NCBI RefSeq assembly: GCF_963966145.1 | Contig: NC_091051.1 | Location: forward strand, 18,166,001-18,230,000 | Direction: 5' to 3' | Length of the DNA: 64,000 nt | Origin: Tenebrio molitor | Taxonomy: Eukaryota; Arthropoda; Insecta; Coleoptera; Tenebrionidae | Shown here: piece after piece, positions 47,100-58,504 of the stretch | Numbering within the stretch: position 1 is the first letter of the stretch | How the letters are laid out: every line of letters begins with the position of its first letter | Notes under the pieces: generated by a model | Told to the model about the DNA's origin: nothing | Database searches by the model: none | Seen by the model: the letters and a program-made list of their open reading frames with translations, nothing else | Made by a program: the position numbers and the translations under genes

Positions 47100-47612
47100 T
47101 TGAGAACAAGCACAGAGCAAGAAGAATGTCGCAAAAAAATTAAACGAAAACTTTTTTGTCGTAAAGTAGGTACTCGAGAAAAGAGAAGTAACTAAAAAAC
47201 AAAAAGATAATATATCTATATAAAAGTTAGAACTAATTAGAAAGTAGGGGTTATTACTTATTATTAACAAGAGAATGGTAGTTTTACATTATGTTATCTT
47301 CTAATTTAAAAAGTAGAATAGTTAGAACTATCATTTCGTTTAACTGCACCCTTGTATATTCTGCTATTTGATTTATTTTTATTATTGTTTGCTGCATTTT
47401 GATTCTTCTTGATCTTCCTATACTTAATTTATTTTTGTCTTGTTGGGTAGATATATATTTTTTTCACCAAGTACTTTTGGTAGATTAATCTTTTGTTTAA
47501 ATGATTTTCTGTCTTCCTTGCTCGTATGTTCATCATTAGAACCACTACTTTCTTTCATGTACTTTTAGTATTCTTCTGACTAACGTCTGTAGATATTAAC
47601 TTTCTACATACT
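47100..47612. other. No supported gene
   Basis: AT-rich spacer between the mariner relic and the next inverted-repeat element. Confidence 0.4.
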
Positions 47613-47615
47613 AAC

Positions 47616-48410
47616 GGGTGTTCAAATGAAAAGTTCATCAAGTTGGCTATGACTTTTTGATGAAAGAAGATAGAGCGAAAAAGGGATGATTCCTTCTTTG
47701 ACAGATGTCAGTTGTGTTTTGCGACTGTAACGTCATTTTTTGAGTTGAGTTTCGTTTTCTGTGGAATTATAATAAATCAACTACTTTGACAAGTAAACAA
47801 CATTCACTAGGGTTTTAAAATGTATCGATGAAGATGGTCAACATTTTCAACATCTTCTATGATTTTAAAATTATCTTGGTGTGCATTTAATGCTGTCAAC
47901 ATAAAAAACATATCTAACCAAAAATTTTAGAGATTACACATCGCTGCAACTTTCATCAATTAAGAGGTTTTGTATTCAATGTTACTAAACATGTAGACAG
48001 AGACATGGGCCCCATTCCACCAACATTTTTTGAAACTTTGCACTTTGCGCTTTTCACTTTGCCGATATTGAAAAGTGCAAACCTTTTACGTTCCACCAAT
48101 ATTCTTAACCACTATGCAAAAAAGTGTAAATTTTTATGTATTTGCAAAGCCAATTTACTTTTCCTTTGCAAAATATATTGTTGTTGGTGGAACGCAAAGT
48201 TGTTTGGCAAAGTGTAAAGTGCATAGTATAAAGCTGCAAAGTCGTTGGTGGAATAGGGCCCTGCTCTAATTATAAACTTTTTTGATAAACTAGCACTCAC
48301 ATTACATATAAAATAAATTTAGTATATTTATATATTTTCTAAGACATACCTACTTCACAATGTTGTGAAAAATTCAAAGGCTACTTGATGAAGTTTTCAA
48401 TTGAACACTC
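47616..48410. mobile_element. Inverted-repeat element, 795 bp
   Basis: GGGTGTTCAAATGAAAAGTT and the complement of AACTTCATCAAGT...ends pair over about 30 bp (right end CAATTGAACACTC). No transposase. A second MITE is nested inside at 48007-48261. Target duplication not clear. Confidence 0.65.
48007..48261. mobile_element. Nested MITE with GGGCCC ends
   Basis: GGGCCCCATTCCACCAAC at the left and the complement of GTTGGTGGAATAGGGCCC at the right. The arms continue loosely through repeated TTTGCACTTTGC and GCAAAGTGTAAAGTGC words. It sits inside the 795 bp element and is therefore younger than it. Confidence 0.75.
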
Positions 48411-48414
48411 GATA

Positions 48415-49865
48415 CAATATTTCTCTTACTAAACAATTCAAATCACAATGTTCTCTTTATACCGTTTTCCCTACCTTTTTTAACTTATCCCCTGCATTTC
48501 TTTTGTTTTGTTTTGGCATAACACAACGTAGGAAATCTATCCTTCCCACACATTTTGTTTGGCAAGTTCGTCAAATACATAGATATGTACAGAGTGAATA
48601 ATAACAAGCTTCCTCGCCTTAGTCGCTTAATTTTTTAGAACATATTCCTTTGTATGTATTATTCATTTTTTGTTCTTTATTTTTCTCAAAATAAATTAAA
48701 AAGACCATGAGAACCGTTGAAATATATCATTTTTATTCTTATAGTAATCGGGTTTATTTCCACAAAAAATTTATTTTACGCTTAATTTTATCTTCTAATT
48801 TCTATAAACTAAAATCTCCTTAATCATCTTGCCACTTTCTGTCTTTACTATTCGTTGCTTTTGTCAACTCTGATCTTTTCCTCTTTTTCTCCAGTAAATT
48901 GATAAAGTAATGTTTCGATTAAATCGAAATAATAAGCCCTTTTATTTTTATTTTTTTCTTTCTTTAACTCTTTTCTTTAGTTTCATTCTGAAAATTCTTA
49001 TGGGTAGGTAAATAGATTCATAAATTTTCAGTTTAATTTTATATTTATAACACCGAAGAATAAAACGATTCTTACAACACCCATCGTTTCCATCGTCTTT
49101 GCACAAACAAAATGTATAGCCATGAGCGGATCCGCAAACATTCCAGAAAATGTTTTGTTATCATCTGAAATAGTTCACTTTTTCTATTTAACACAACTAC
49201 CCTCCCACTTCTAAACAACGGAATAAATTCAAATCCAACATTTAGGTGAACGTGGGTGGGCACCCGTTTGAAGAAGTGCGTGTGCTCTGAAGTATCACGA
49301 CCGTTCATGAATGAAACCTCAGCGGTTGGTTTCTCAATGATCCACAATAGTTCCATCTCCAACAGCCTACATGAATTTCATTGATTTCGACTTGGCCAGC
49401 GATGTCAACAATAAATCTGTCACTTGACCAACTCCTCCAAATTAATAGTATTAGAAGCAGTAATGTGTTCTCCCTCTTTGTTGGACAATTTGGGCATCCC
49501 AGGTGCAAGTTTGCAAGCCTTCAGCTGACCAATTTGTTGAAGTGTCGGCAACAATCGCACCCCCGCGGACTTCCGCAGATTTGTTCATCTGCCCATTGTG
49601 TGCAGTGATTGATTCCAGATCTGACAACGGCAGGAGTTTATCCACGAGTTTCGGGATACATACTGTTATATTATGGTCGGTAAATAAAATACAGTTAGTT
49701 GCAAAAAAAAAACGGAAACTGTCAGAATAAAATTGACATATTTTTACAATTCTTTCATAGTGTGAAACCTTACGAAAGATAAGTTAGAATTATGGTCAAA
49801 ATTCAATGACATTTTAAAAAATTATTTGCTAGATATTGTCAAGTAGACAATTAATTGACAAATGG
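48415..49865. other. No supported gene; GC-richer segment 49070-49690
   Basis: 49070-49690 has more G+C and CpG, with several overlapping frames on both strands (minus 49072-49362, minus 49451-49645, plus 49503-49730). Because both strands are open, composition alone explains them. No domain recognised. Confidence 0.35.
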
Positions 49866-49872
49866 ACAAATA

Positions 49873-50165
49873 GTAGTTTATTTAACGAGTTCATGTGTAA
49901 TTTGGGCTTTTTTTGGCATGAGTGGGCCAGTTTAAAACTCGCGTGAAACGAGAGTTTTAAAGGTCCACGAGTGCCAAAAAAACCCAAATTACACAAGAAC
50001 GAGTTGAATACAACGTTTTTTTGTTCGACGAGTTCCCCAAAGGCTCCAAATCGCTGAAAATCTTTAAAATTAGCTTGACGTTTCGTTTTGACAAGTTGTC
50101 AAATTTATCAAAATCCGTTCACACAGGAGAAAATTCTCAAATTCTGACAGTGTCGAACAAAAAAC
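49873..50165 (+). repeat. Composite foldback family E, copy 3 (complete)
   Basis: The hairpin comes first in this orientation: TTTAACGAGTTCATGTGTAA on the left, TTACACAAGAACGAGTTGAA on the right, with ACGAGTT in direct orientation on both arms. A second same-orientation site is GGCATGAGTGG against CCACGAGTGCC. The tip is GCG-TGAAA-CGAG. The companion module follows, inverted relative to copy 2, ending GACAGTGTCGAACAAAAAA. Confidence 0.8.
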
Positions 50166-50169
50166 TAAA

Positions 50170-51260
50170 TTTACATTAGGAGAAGTTTCTTTTTTTTGCA
50201 ACAACTGTACAAAAAAAAACTGAGTTTTGAAATTGCTCTCATATTAATGTTACTAAAATACATTCAATATCAGAACTAATTTGGGCAAAATCGATTTCAA
50301 ATTACTTTGAAGATGTTTCATTATTTCAATTAAAATATTAATATTAAAATAAGATGATGCGCCACACAGGAACGCAAAAAACATGTCAACGAAATATGTG
50401 ATAAACATATGATAAAAATGTGTTTCTTAATAATCGGCAAAAATGTTTTCGGTTCAAAACAATAAGGATCTAATGATAAAATGTTGTAGCAAAGCACGTT
50501 TTCTAATTATCTAGTAAGAAAATTGATAACAAATATAAATTCGTTATTGTTTTATCAGATTTAAATATTCTGTCAAGGACGTTGGCATTTGCATCGATTG
50601 CTGCAATCTACGTTCCATTTCTATTTCTTCTCGTCAGAAAGAGTGCAACGAGATTCTCTCCTAAATGAACGAGAATATTCCATTAGATTATTTAAGCAAA
50701 GCTCCTCATTCAATGATTCAGAAACTGGCTACCCATCCAGTGTCCGGATCACATATAACGCATGTAATGTTACGTAAAAAAAGCATCCTTCAGGGTGATT
50801 TATTATCACATTCAATCGGACACAGCAATGCCACTGACCCTCCACCGTTTCAGTAATAAAAAACTAACAAAACTCGATTGATGTTGCGTCTCCCGCTGGT
50901 CGATTTCACGCCCCGTTTTACTACTGCAATTCACTAGAAAGCATACAAAAAAAGAAAAACGACATTCCATCCGGACGAAAATTAAAGCGGATTAGCGTCC
51001 GTAAAGACCGGGAAACGGAAAAATAAATAAGAATTTCATTGGGAGCAACGGTCAATCTCTCCCCTACTTGTTTGCGCTCGAGACTAGAAAGAAGTTGTTT
51101 TTTTCTACGACGACGCAAACACTTCTTTTTTAAGAGAGAAATAACGCAGCGAGAAAGCGATATGAAAAGTTTGTATTAAAATGCGATCAAATTACAAAAG
51201 TGAGATAATTTTTTTTTAAATGACTGCACGGTGCAGTAGCATCATGAGATCATTTAAATT
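50170..51260. other. No supported gene
   Basis: AT-rich to 50570; 50580-51120 is somewhat richer in G+C with overlapping short frames but no domain. Confidence 0.35.
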
Positions 51261-51264
51261 TATA

Positions 51265-51543
51265 ATTAAAGTAGGCTATGACTTTTAAATTAGATTGGCA
51301 ACACTGTTGACAACTTGATTTGAATTGTGACGCTTCAAAATTCAACAGAAAATATGAAACGGCGAGTTAACAGTTATATCCCAGCCGGGGAAGAACACTT
51401 TGAACATTTTCTATGATTGTCACTAAAACTGTATTATTCTCTAGTGCTTCATTTCCTTTAAATTAAAACGATTGAACATGAGAACCCTAAACGTCAACGG
51501 TGTTGCCAATCTAATTTAAAAGCCATAGGCAGCCTACTTTAAT
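51265..51543. mobile_element. MITE with about 50 bp inverted ends
   Basis: ATTAAAGTAGGCTATGACTT at the left and its near complement at the right; the arms extend through TTTTAAATTAGATTGGCAAC and CACTGTTGAC with few changes. 279 bp and non-coding. Confidence 0.75.
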
Positions 51544-51544
51544 C

Positions 51545-53995
51545 AAAAATTTCAATGATGTCACGGTACTGCCTCTTCAGGATTCAAGTAAGTGTGGTAG
51601 ACGTTTGTCCGCTACTTACTCGTATACAGATGCTTGATTGTCCTAAACATAACTCGATGAATAGTCCAGAGTCGTTTCATGATTCATTCTGCAATAAAAG
51701 GAGGCAAGAAGGTGTATTATTGAGTACAAAACTGTTGGTAGCAATGAATGAAAAGGACCACACATGGCGGTAGTCATTAGCGACAAAAATGATGAATACC
51801 TATAGAGATGAAGAGCAAATAAAAGACACATCACTCCTGCGGGGTTATTAAGCATAAGATATAAATTCCAATTTAAAATCAACAACTTCTGCTGCTGACT
51901 TGCGTTTTCTAACGATTTTTTTCAATGTTATTTTTAAACTCTTGCGGTTTATACGGTTTGTATAATAGTAATACTTCACTATTTGAAGCTATCCGAACAG
52001 CTAAATTACTTACACAAAATTAGCCTTAATGTTTGATTTTGAACGAGTACACTGAATGAAGAATTTCTTACAAGAAGAAACCTTTTATATTATTTTTTTC
52101 TTAGATGTACCCATACTTTTTCCAAGAATATTGTAGTTACAACTAAATTTTAAAAAAGGATGAGCTATTCTCTAAGTAATAAAATTTCCTTTTGAACAAA
52201 TTCTAATACTCATACTACAGCTGAAATAGTTATTTACGAACCGAGTGCGAGAAGACATTTTTAAAATGTCTTCGACCATCGAAGTTTGTAGAATATTTTA
52301 TAATCAGATAATGAATATGCCCATTTAACATTAATAAATGAACAATTTCGAAAGTAAGAAACAGCAATGAATGTGTTCTGTTCATTACAATAAAGTAATA
52401 AACCATCGTCAAGAAAATAAAGCTAAAATAAAACTTAAACATCAAAATCTAACCTCACAATTTTTGCCAGTCTGTTTACCTCTAAAAGGGCACGTGTTTG
52501 CAATTTCCATTGAAATAACAAATTTTTGGTGTTTATTAACTGATTACTGATTAGCTGGGATAAAACGAATATAAAAAACGAAAACTCAACTGAAAAGCTC
52601 GAACAAAATGTCAATGTCAGAAGTGACATTTAATACCAAATTAAAATTAGGCATCTGTTTCAAAAAGGCGGCACAATAATATTTTTTGCCAAAGCTGGCT
52701 TGACCCGACAGTAATTCGTAGATATCCCATAGATATGGTAAATAAAAAAGGCAAAATTTGCAAATAGAGCAGCTCGATAGACTTATTACAGTTGTTTGCA
52801 ACATCTGCCAGAAATATTAAATGATTTGAATTTGAATTTCAGTTAACTGAGATACAATCGGAAAGGAATTATTCATTCAAATTAACATTAATTGTCACAA
52901 TTTCAGTTATGCCAGTTTTCATATAATGAATTAAGAAACTTTCTTACTTCCAAAACAATTTTTTCAACTTTTATGGTTGTATCACAAAGATCGCAAATGC
53001 TGAAGCATTTCAACTGTGAAAAAAAGTCGTCATGATTAACATGAACTAATGACATCATATTTGGAACGTATGTCTCAAGCAAGCATTAATTTAATTTTTG
53101 TTTTTATCACTTGACCCAAATAAACAGTTATCTCAGTAATCCAGTACCAGTTAACGGCAGTTCACTATAAGAATTATGATTTTTTTTAATATTAAAACGT
53201 AAATTACGATAAGAATAATACCACGAGTTTGAACAATCTGATTTGATTATATCATTGTACAAAACACATTCTCCTCACTGCAAGTGAGTGAGTCAGAAAG
53301 GCAGGGGCAAAAATGAGCACTTGTATCCCCCTGGCTTTTATACATTATTTTTTTAATGTATTGTTAGAACGTTAAATTGTATCACACACTAGAAGAACTA
53401 GCTAGAACTAGCCCATTTTTTTTCTTTTATGCTATCATACTTTGCGTTATAAACTAGGCAAAAATGAATAGGGAATTTTCCATTTTTGAATTTTTTATAA
53501 ATACATTTTAAAATTTGTAATGAAATGTGTTATACTCAATTTCATATAAATGTGCATCTAAGCAAGCCATGAAAATCTGATTTTCTGTTGGTAGTAAAGC
53601 TAAAGCTAGTGACTTTGACTTTCAAAGTTGCTTGCTCTGCGCGAACCCGATTTGACTAATTTTTCAGTTTTTGTCCATTTTAACATTGCTGATTTCAAAA
53701 GCAATGTTACGTCTTTTTACTGATTAAATTAAAATAATTCTTATTTGTTTTTGTCTTTGTATTTTTACCAAGTAAAGATTTATTGGACATGACCTTCATA
53801 AATGTGACTTTTGTAATGTAACTAAATTAAAGGTGCTTTTACAAATGCACAGCTCACTTGATGAACATTTATATGAAATCAGTTATAGAAATACCGTGCG
53901 ATCCAAAAGTCTTTCTATCAAGTGGGTCATGATAGTGAAAACGAATGTCGTTGGGCTGCAGCATATTTGGCGCATATTTAAATGAAAATTAAAAA
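51545..53995. other. No supported gene
   Basis: Long AT-rich tract with only chance short frames. No domain, inverted repeat or tandem array noticed. Confidence 0.45.
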
Positions 53996-53999
53996 TATG

Positions 54000-54170
54000 T
54001 TTTTTGTTCGACACTGTCAGAAAGGTTTTAAGCGATTTGGAGCTTTTAAGGGGCTCGTCGAACAAAAAAACCTTGTATTCAACTCGTTCGTGTGTAAATT
54101 GAGCCTTTTTGGCACTCGTGCCAAAAAAGGCCCAATTTACACATAAACTCGTCAAATAAACTACTATTTT
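54000..54170 (+). repeat. Composite foldback family E, copy 4 (deleted)
   Basis: TTTTTTGTTCGACACTGTCA is followed, after a deletion of about 85 bp, by AGCGATTTGGAGC and GTCGAACAAAAAAA. The hairpin part keeps AACTCGTTCGTGTGTAAATT and TTTACACATAAACTCGTCAA but has lost its tip. Confidence 0.7.
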
Positions 54171-54351
54171 TTAACGTCCGTCAAAAAAAGTGCAAGTTTT
54201 TTCGTTCGTTTGCATTCATAAAATATGTGATTTTTTAATCGGTCAAGAAGCTTTAAAAAAAGTGCCATAGCGGTTCATTTTTGCACGCATTTTGCGTTAA
54301 AAAAAGTGCCGTAGCGTGTCATTTTTTAACGCAATTATAAAATTTTTCACT

Positions 54352-54429
54352 TATTATATCCCAAGTGCAAAATTTTTTATCGGAAATTTTTCTGCTGATG
54401 AACGAAAACATCTATAAATGAACGAATAA
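54352..54429. repeat. Left arm of a split hairpin (sister of H4)
   Basis: TATATCCCAAGTGCAAAATT and ATGAACGAAAACATC match the left arm of H4 at 12.25 kb. The arm stops at AACGAATAA, where the CMC-like element starts. The matching right arm resumes at 55571 with TTTATGGATGTTTGAGTTCA. Confidence 0.75.
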
Positions 54430-55567
54430 CACAGGCCTGCAAAACAAAACTTTTTAATCGATGTTTTGATTTTGATAACTGATATTGTATAACATTGGAG
54501 CCCTGATTACAAAAATACAATTCATTTTTTTGTATCACGTCAGGTTTTTTCACAATTAACAAAAAAAATTAAGCAATTTATTTAGGAAAATAAGATGTTT
54601 ATAATAATTCTTGGTTAATAATCTAACTAATTTTTTTATTCCTTATGAGAATGGCATCTTTAACGCTTTGTGAGGAAACTTCTTTTAATTGATTGCCTGC
54701 TGTATATTTTTTTTGGGTACATGGCGCTGTAACATCCAGCAAGAGTCTACCATCATTGATACGCTCCATCTTCCTTGATATCACCTCTCCATTTGTTTTA
54801 TATCTTGGTCAAGACGTTCCCCTTGTTCCTCTCTGACAGCACCAAGATTTTTAGGAAAAAGATTTAAGTGCGAAAAGAGGAAATTCACTTTCAAACTCAT
54901 ATTACATCCCAAGATGTGAAAATTTTTAAACATGATTCTTACAATATTTTCGTAGTCTTCATCTTTGTGATTTCCAAGCAATTTTTCTATGACGTTCTTA
55001 GATGCCGTCCAGGCATTCCTTTCAACAACATTCATACAATTTTGAAAATCATTACCTTTGTACAAAGATCTTATTTGAGGTCCTAACCTCTTTTCATTTG
55101 GCATTGGAGAGATCTGGTAACTTTGTACATTAATACTTGAAACATTGTCCATTTTTATCAAGAGGCTTTACAAATTGCTTCATCAAACAAAGTTTGATAT
55201 GCACTGGTGGTACCTAATACTACTTTTTTAGGATACAACTAAATTATTTTTTATTATTGCTTCCCGGTACAAGTCTAGTTCTTAAAGACCACTTCTTTTG
55301 AGTCCAATGCTTGTCTCGTGCCCGGCAGTTCCACTCGCAAATAAAACAAGGAAATTTCGAATATCCATATTGTTGTCCGATATTACAATATCGAAATTTT
55401 GAAATAATTCATTCATTCTAGGTGAACATTTCAATTTTAAGAAAAAACGATTTGTGAAAAAACTAGACATGATAGCGCAAAACCAAAATCATTTTCGTAA
55501 TCAGGGGGTCGAAATTGTTCAAAAACTGTCAATTTTGTGCAAACATCGAAATCAGTGCAGGCTTGTG
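54430..55567 (-). mobile_element. CMC-like (CACTA/Mirage/Chapaev) DNA transposon, 1.14 kb
   Basis: Bounded by CACAGGCCTGCA on the left and the complement of TGCAGGCTTGTG on the right. TAA flanks both ends. The uninterrupted sister hairpin at 12.40 kb has a single TAA at the matching place (GAATAATTTATGG), which supports a 3 bp duplication. TCGATGTTT is repeated near both ends in inverted orientation. The ends starting CAC and a 3 bp TAA duplication suit the Chapaev3-like branch of the CMC superfamily, and the coded protein agrees. The element is too short to be autonomous and its gene is broken. Confidence 0.7.
54680..55385 (-). pseudogene. CMC-like transposase, C-terminal half, frameshifted
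   Basis: The minus strand, read through three frames, keeps an arthropod-wide family in correct order. KFPCFICEWNCRARDKHWT (near 55340) has the C-x-x-C motif found in CMC transposases. PPVHIKLCLMKQFVKPLDKN (near 55200) is the P-x-H-I-K-L-G-L-M-K block. NAWTASKNVIEKLLGNHKDE, LGCNMSLKVNFLFSHLNLFP and LGAVREEQGERLDQDIKQME form the large open frame at 54781-55161. YQGRWSVSMMVDSCW follows a single in-frame TGA. In intact relatives the EEQGER block (usually S-D-E-x-G-E-R-F-H) probably holds the last catalytic acid; here His is replaced by Asp. The CMC assignment is my inference from the C-x-x-C and end structure. Nothing before the C-x-x-C block is readable. Confidence 0.65.
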
Positions 55568-55570
55568 TAA

Positions 55571-55990
55571 TTTATGGATGTTTGAGTTCATTAGCAAAAA
55601 AATTTACGATATTAAAATTTTGCACGAGGGGTATACGGCTGATTATTTCCTGAATAGAATGAAACCAAACGCATTGTTTCCAATCCTTTTTATTCAAAAT
55701 AATTAAAAAAAAATCAGGTACCGACATTTTTTATCAGATTATTTCCTTCATGTGTTTAGCAACCAATTGCGTGACAAATATTGACCAATCAAAACGAGAA
55801 AACAAAAAATAACCCGATAAAATTTATCTAAAATGCACATGTGCAATAATCTGATAAAAAATGTCGGTACCTGATTTTTTTTTTTAATATTTTAAATAAA
55901 AAGGATTGGAAATAATGCGTTTGGTTTCATTCTATTCAGGAAACAATCAGCCATATACCCCTCGTGCAAAATTTTAATATCATTCATAAT
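55571..55990. repeat. Right arm of split hairpin plus inverted duplication
   Basis: 55605-55745 (GCACGAGGGGTATACGGCTG to AAAAATGTCGGTACC-type sequence) is repeated inverted at 55850-55980. The spacer carries GCAACCAATTGCGTGACAAA, also found at 12.65 kb. A secondary foldback has thus formed from the tail of the H4-type element. Confidence 0.7.
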
Positions 55991-55991
55991 T

Positions 55992-56140
55992 AGTAGTATT
56001 TTTAACGAGTTCATATGTAAATTGGGATTTTTTTGGCATGAGTGGGTCAATTTAAAACGCGAGTAAAACGAGGGTTTTAAAGGTCCACGGGTTCACACAG
56101 TAGAAAATTTTCAAATTTTGAGTGTCGAAAAAAATTGTTA
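55992..56140 (+). repeat. Composite foldback family E, copy 5 (right arm lost)
   Basis: TTTAACGAGTTCATATGTAA begins the left arm. The tip is CGAG at 56060-56063, TAAAA, CGAG at 56069-56072. The right arm breaks after GGTCCACGGG and joins part of the companion module. Confidence 0.65.
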
Positions 56141-56159
56141 TCTAAAGTTACGGGCCCCA

Positions 56160-56250
56160 AAATTTTTTTGTATGCAACTCGTTAGTAAAGTATCTTTCTT
56201 TTACTCGTAAAAAAAGTATTACTTTACTCACTTGTTGCATAAATAACTAT
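56160..56250. repeat. Short foldback
   Basis: TATGCAACTCGTTAGTAAAG and CTTTACTCACTTGTTGCATA pair around a 35 bp centre rich in TTACTCGTAAAAAAAGTA. The ends resemble those of the 57.2 kb hairpin. Confidence 0.55.
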
Positions 56251-56279
56251 TATTAGTCTGTCCGTATCCTTTCTCCTTT

Positions 56280-57075
56280 GATATTTTTAATTTCACATTT
56301 TTAACTTACCCAATCAAAGGTGGGTAAGTTATTGTGATCGGTCCAAAATTTCGAATTGCTAATTTCATCAGATCTTTACGTTTTGAGGTCCCCTGAACGC
56401 GTTTATGAAGTTTTTAGAATGATGTGCGTTTGTGCGTCTCACTTTTCGTTCTCCCACGATTACTCAAAAACGCTTCGACCGATTGCTTTCAAATTTGACC
56501 AACACAAACTTACCCGTGGTCTCTCGAGTTAAAGCTTTTGTTATTAATCGGACCACGGGGGGTGGAAGAGGGTGGGGGTAGGTCGAAAAAATAATAAGGG
56601 AACATGGAAATTTGACTTTACCGTTTGAAAGACCATGTATTTTTATGTCGGAAACGATGTTTGCCATTTGCGGATTTTTCCAAAACGGCGGACTTATAAA
56701 GTTATTTACGTCTTCATAGATCGACGGCGATAACTGCTGAAACTTTTAACAAAATAATCTCGGATCTTGCCTTTGGAAATAACTCTGTAATAGTGACTAC
56801 CGAATAGAGTTTGGTGTCAGTCCGACTACGAGGGGTGGAAGAGGGTGGGGGTTGCTCGAAAAAATGATGAGGTGACATGGAAATTTGACATCACCAGTTG
56901 AAAGGGCATGTGTTTTTATGTTAAAAATGATATTTACTATTTGCGAGAATTAGAAGACGACTTATGTGGGTTAACACGGACAAGGTAGGTATCTCGGGTC
57001 AATTCAGATTGGTTTAAATTGATGTCGGGTAAGTTACTAGGCCGGATCTTCGACTCGGCTCCATCCCAATTTATT
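56280..57075. mobile_element. Unclassified repeat with internal 273 bp-period duplication
   Basis: GGTGGAAGAGGGTGGGGGT occurs at 56561 and 56834. Each is followed by about 110 bp of matching sequence (ACATGGAAATTTGAC, CATGTRTTTTTATGT, TATTTGCG). GGGTAAGTTA appears near both the left (about 56321) and right (about 57030) edges. It looks like a non-coding mobile repeat, but no terminal inverted repeats are evident. Confidence 0.5.
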
Positions 57076-57206
57076 TTATTTATCATACATTACACTGGAG
57101 GTACATATGTATAAAGAATTCATAAAATCATACAAAGTAGGGAGCCAATAAAAGAAATTACTGTGAGTAAAAAATAAAAGCTCTTCACAAATACCAGAAA
57201 GTAATA

Positions 57207-57352
57207 TGTAGTTATTTATGCAACGAGTTTCTCTGTAAATTGGGCTTTTCTAATTGCCTGAGGGACAAGATTAAAACACGAGCGTAGCGAGGGTTTTAAG
57301 GCCTCGAGGGCAATTAGAAAAGCCCAATTTACCCAGAAACGGGTTGCATACA
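57207..57352 (+). repeat. Imperfect hairpin element H9
   Basis: TATGCAACGAGTTTCTCTGT and the complement of ACCCAGAAACGGGTTGCATA. The arms share GTAAATTGGGCTTTTCTAAT. Same-orientation sites: CGAG against CGGG at the base, CTGAGG against CTCGAGG midway, and CGAG 57279-57282 against CGAG 57288-57291 at the tip around CGTAG. Confidence 0.75.
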
Positions 57353-57359
57353 CAATTTT

Positions 57360-58500
57360 ATTGTTTGAAACGACGTCCCGATTCTCAAAAAATACGACTT
57401 CAAGTGCTTTTTAAAAAATAATATCTACATTTTTACCACAAAATCCGTTTTTTTTTTGTTGTTCTTTTAATAATAATTTTACGAATTAAATTAATTTCTT
57501 AAGTAATTTTGGTTGTGTTTATTGTTTTATAAATTGTTTATTTTGGATCTACAGGGTGGGGCATCGTATACGCGAAATTTTTCACACTTACTTGGCTACT
57601 GGTAAGGTACATTTCATAATTTTTTGATAATTTTTCACTTACAAACAAAGCCAAAAAAAAAAAATGTAAATTTCAACCAAAAAGTCAAATTCTGATTTTT
57701 ATACTGATCTACCCAGATTCCCTTCCTATAATTATTTACGAAATTATTTACGAAATCATTTTCTGATAAATTATACCCAGACATTTTATTATTTTTTAAA
57801 TATATTTTTCACAACTTGACCACTTTATTACTGTCACGGCTCAAATACACAATACACTAATTGTTTGTATGTTCCATTTACCATTTGCCCCCCTCCTTCC
57901 GCCAATAAGCTGCCGACGCCCATGACTAAAGCAAACAAAATATTGCGGCAGCAGGTAGTAAAAGAGTGAAATATTTGCAACCCACAATGCAGCAAATTAT
58001 ACTTCTCTACCAAAATATTATGGAATAGAAACTCAAACTCAGCAATAATTAAAGGTAGACCTTCTAAAGATATGGGTGATTGTAAAAAAACTAATAACAT
58101 TTATAGTTTTTGTTGTTATGATTAATACATACCTATAAATTTTTACTTATCACCAATGTTCCAAAAAATTTGATTTGTGATCCAGCAGGTCCCATTTTTA
58201 GTTGGTATGGTGTGACGTTTACTTCAGATACATAACCTCACTTTGATGATCATTTTATTCTAAATTAAATAACTACTTTAAGGTAAAATTCATCATGTAG
58301 CTCTGACCACGAAAACTCTCATTAACTATTTCCGAAGAGAACATATTTTTTTTTGCAAAAGAAATAATTTACAGCATTCTAAATAAATGATAAAAGGCAA
58401 TAAATAATGTTTAGGATAGTACCTTTATGGTTTGACAGCTAATGGAACTACGCCGTACGATCATGGAAATAAAAGCAAATTCTTTTAAACGCTCTTTATA
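57360..58500. other. No supported gene; possible single element end
   Basis: CTACAGGGTGGGGCATCGTA at about 57551 resembles the CAGGG-type termini seen elsewhere, but I found no partner. The rest is AT-rich with nothing recognised. Confidence 0.35.
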
Positions 58501-58504
58501 ATTA

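Noticed and set aside
49072..49730. Overlapping frames on both strands in a GC-richer segment
   Set aside because: Same composition effect; one minus-strand frame looks somewhat protein-like but matches nothing I know.
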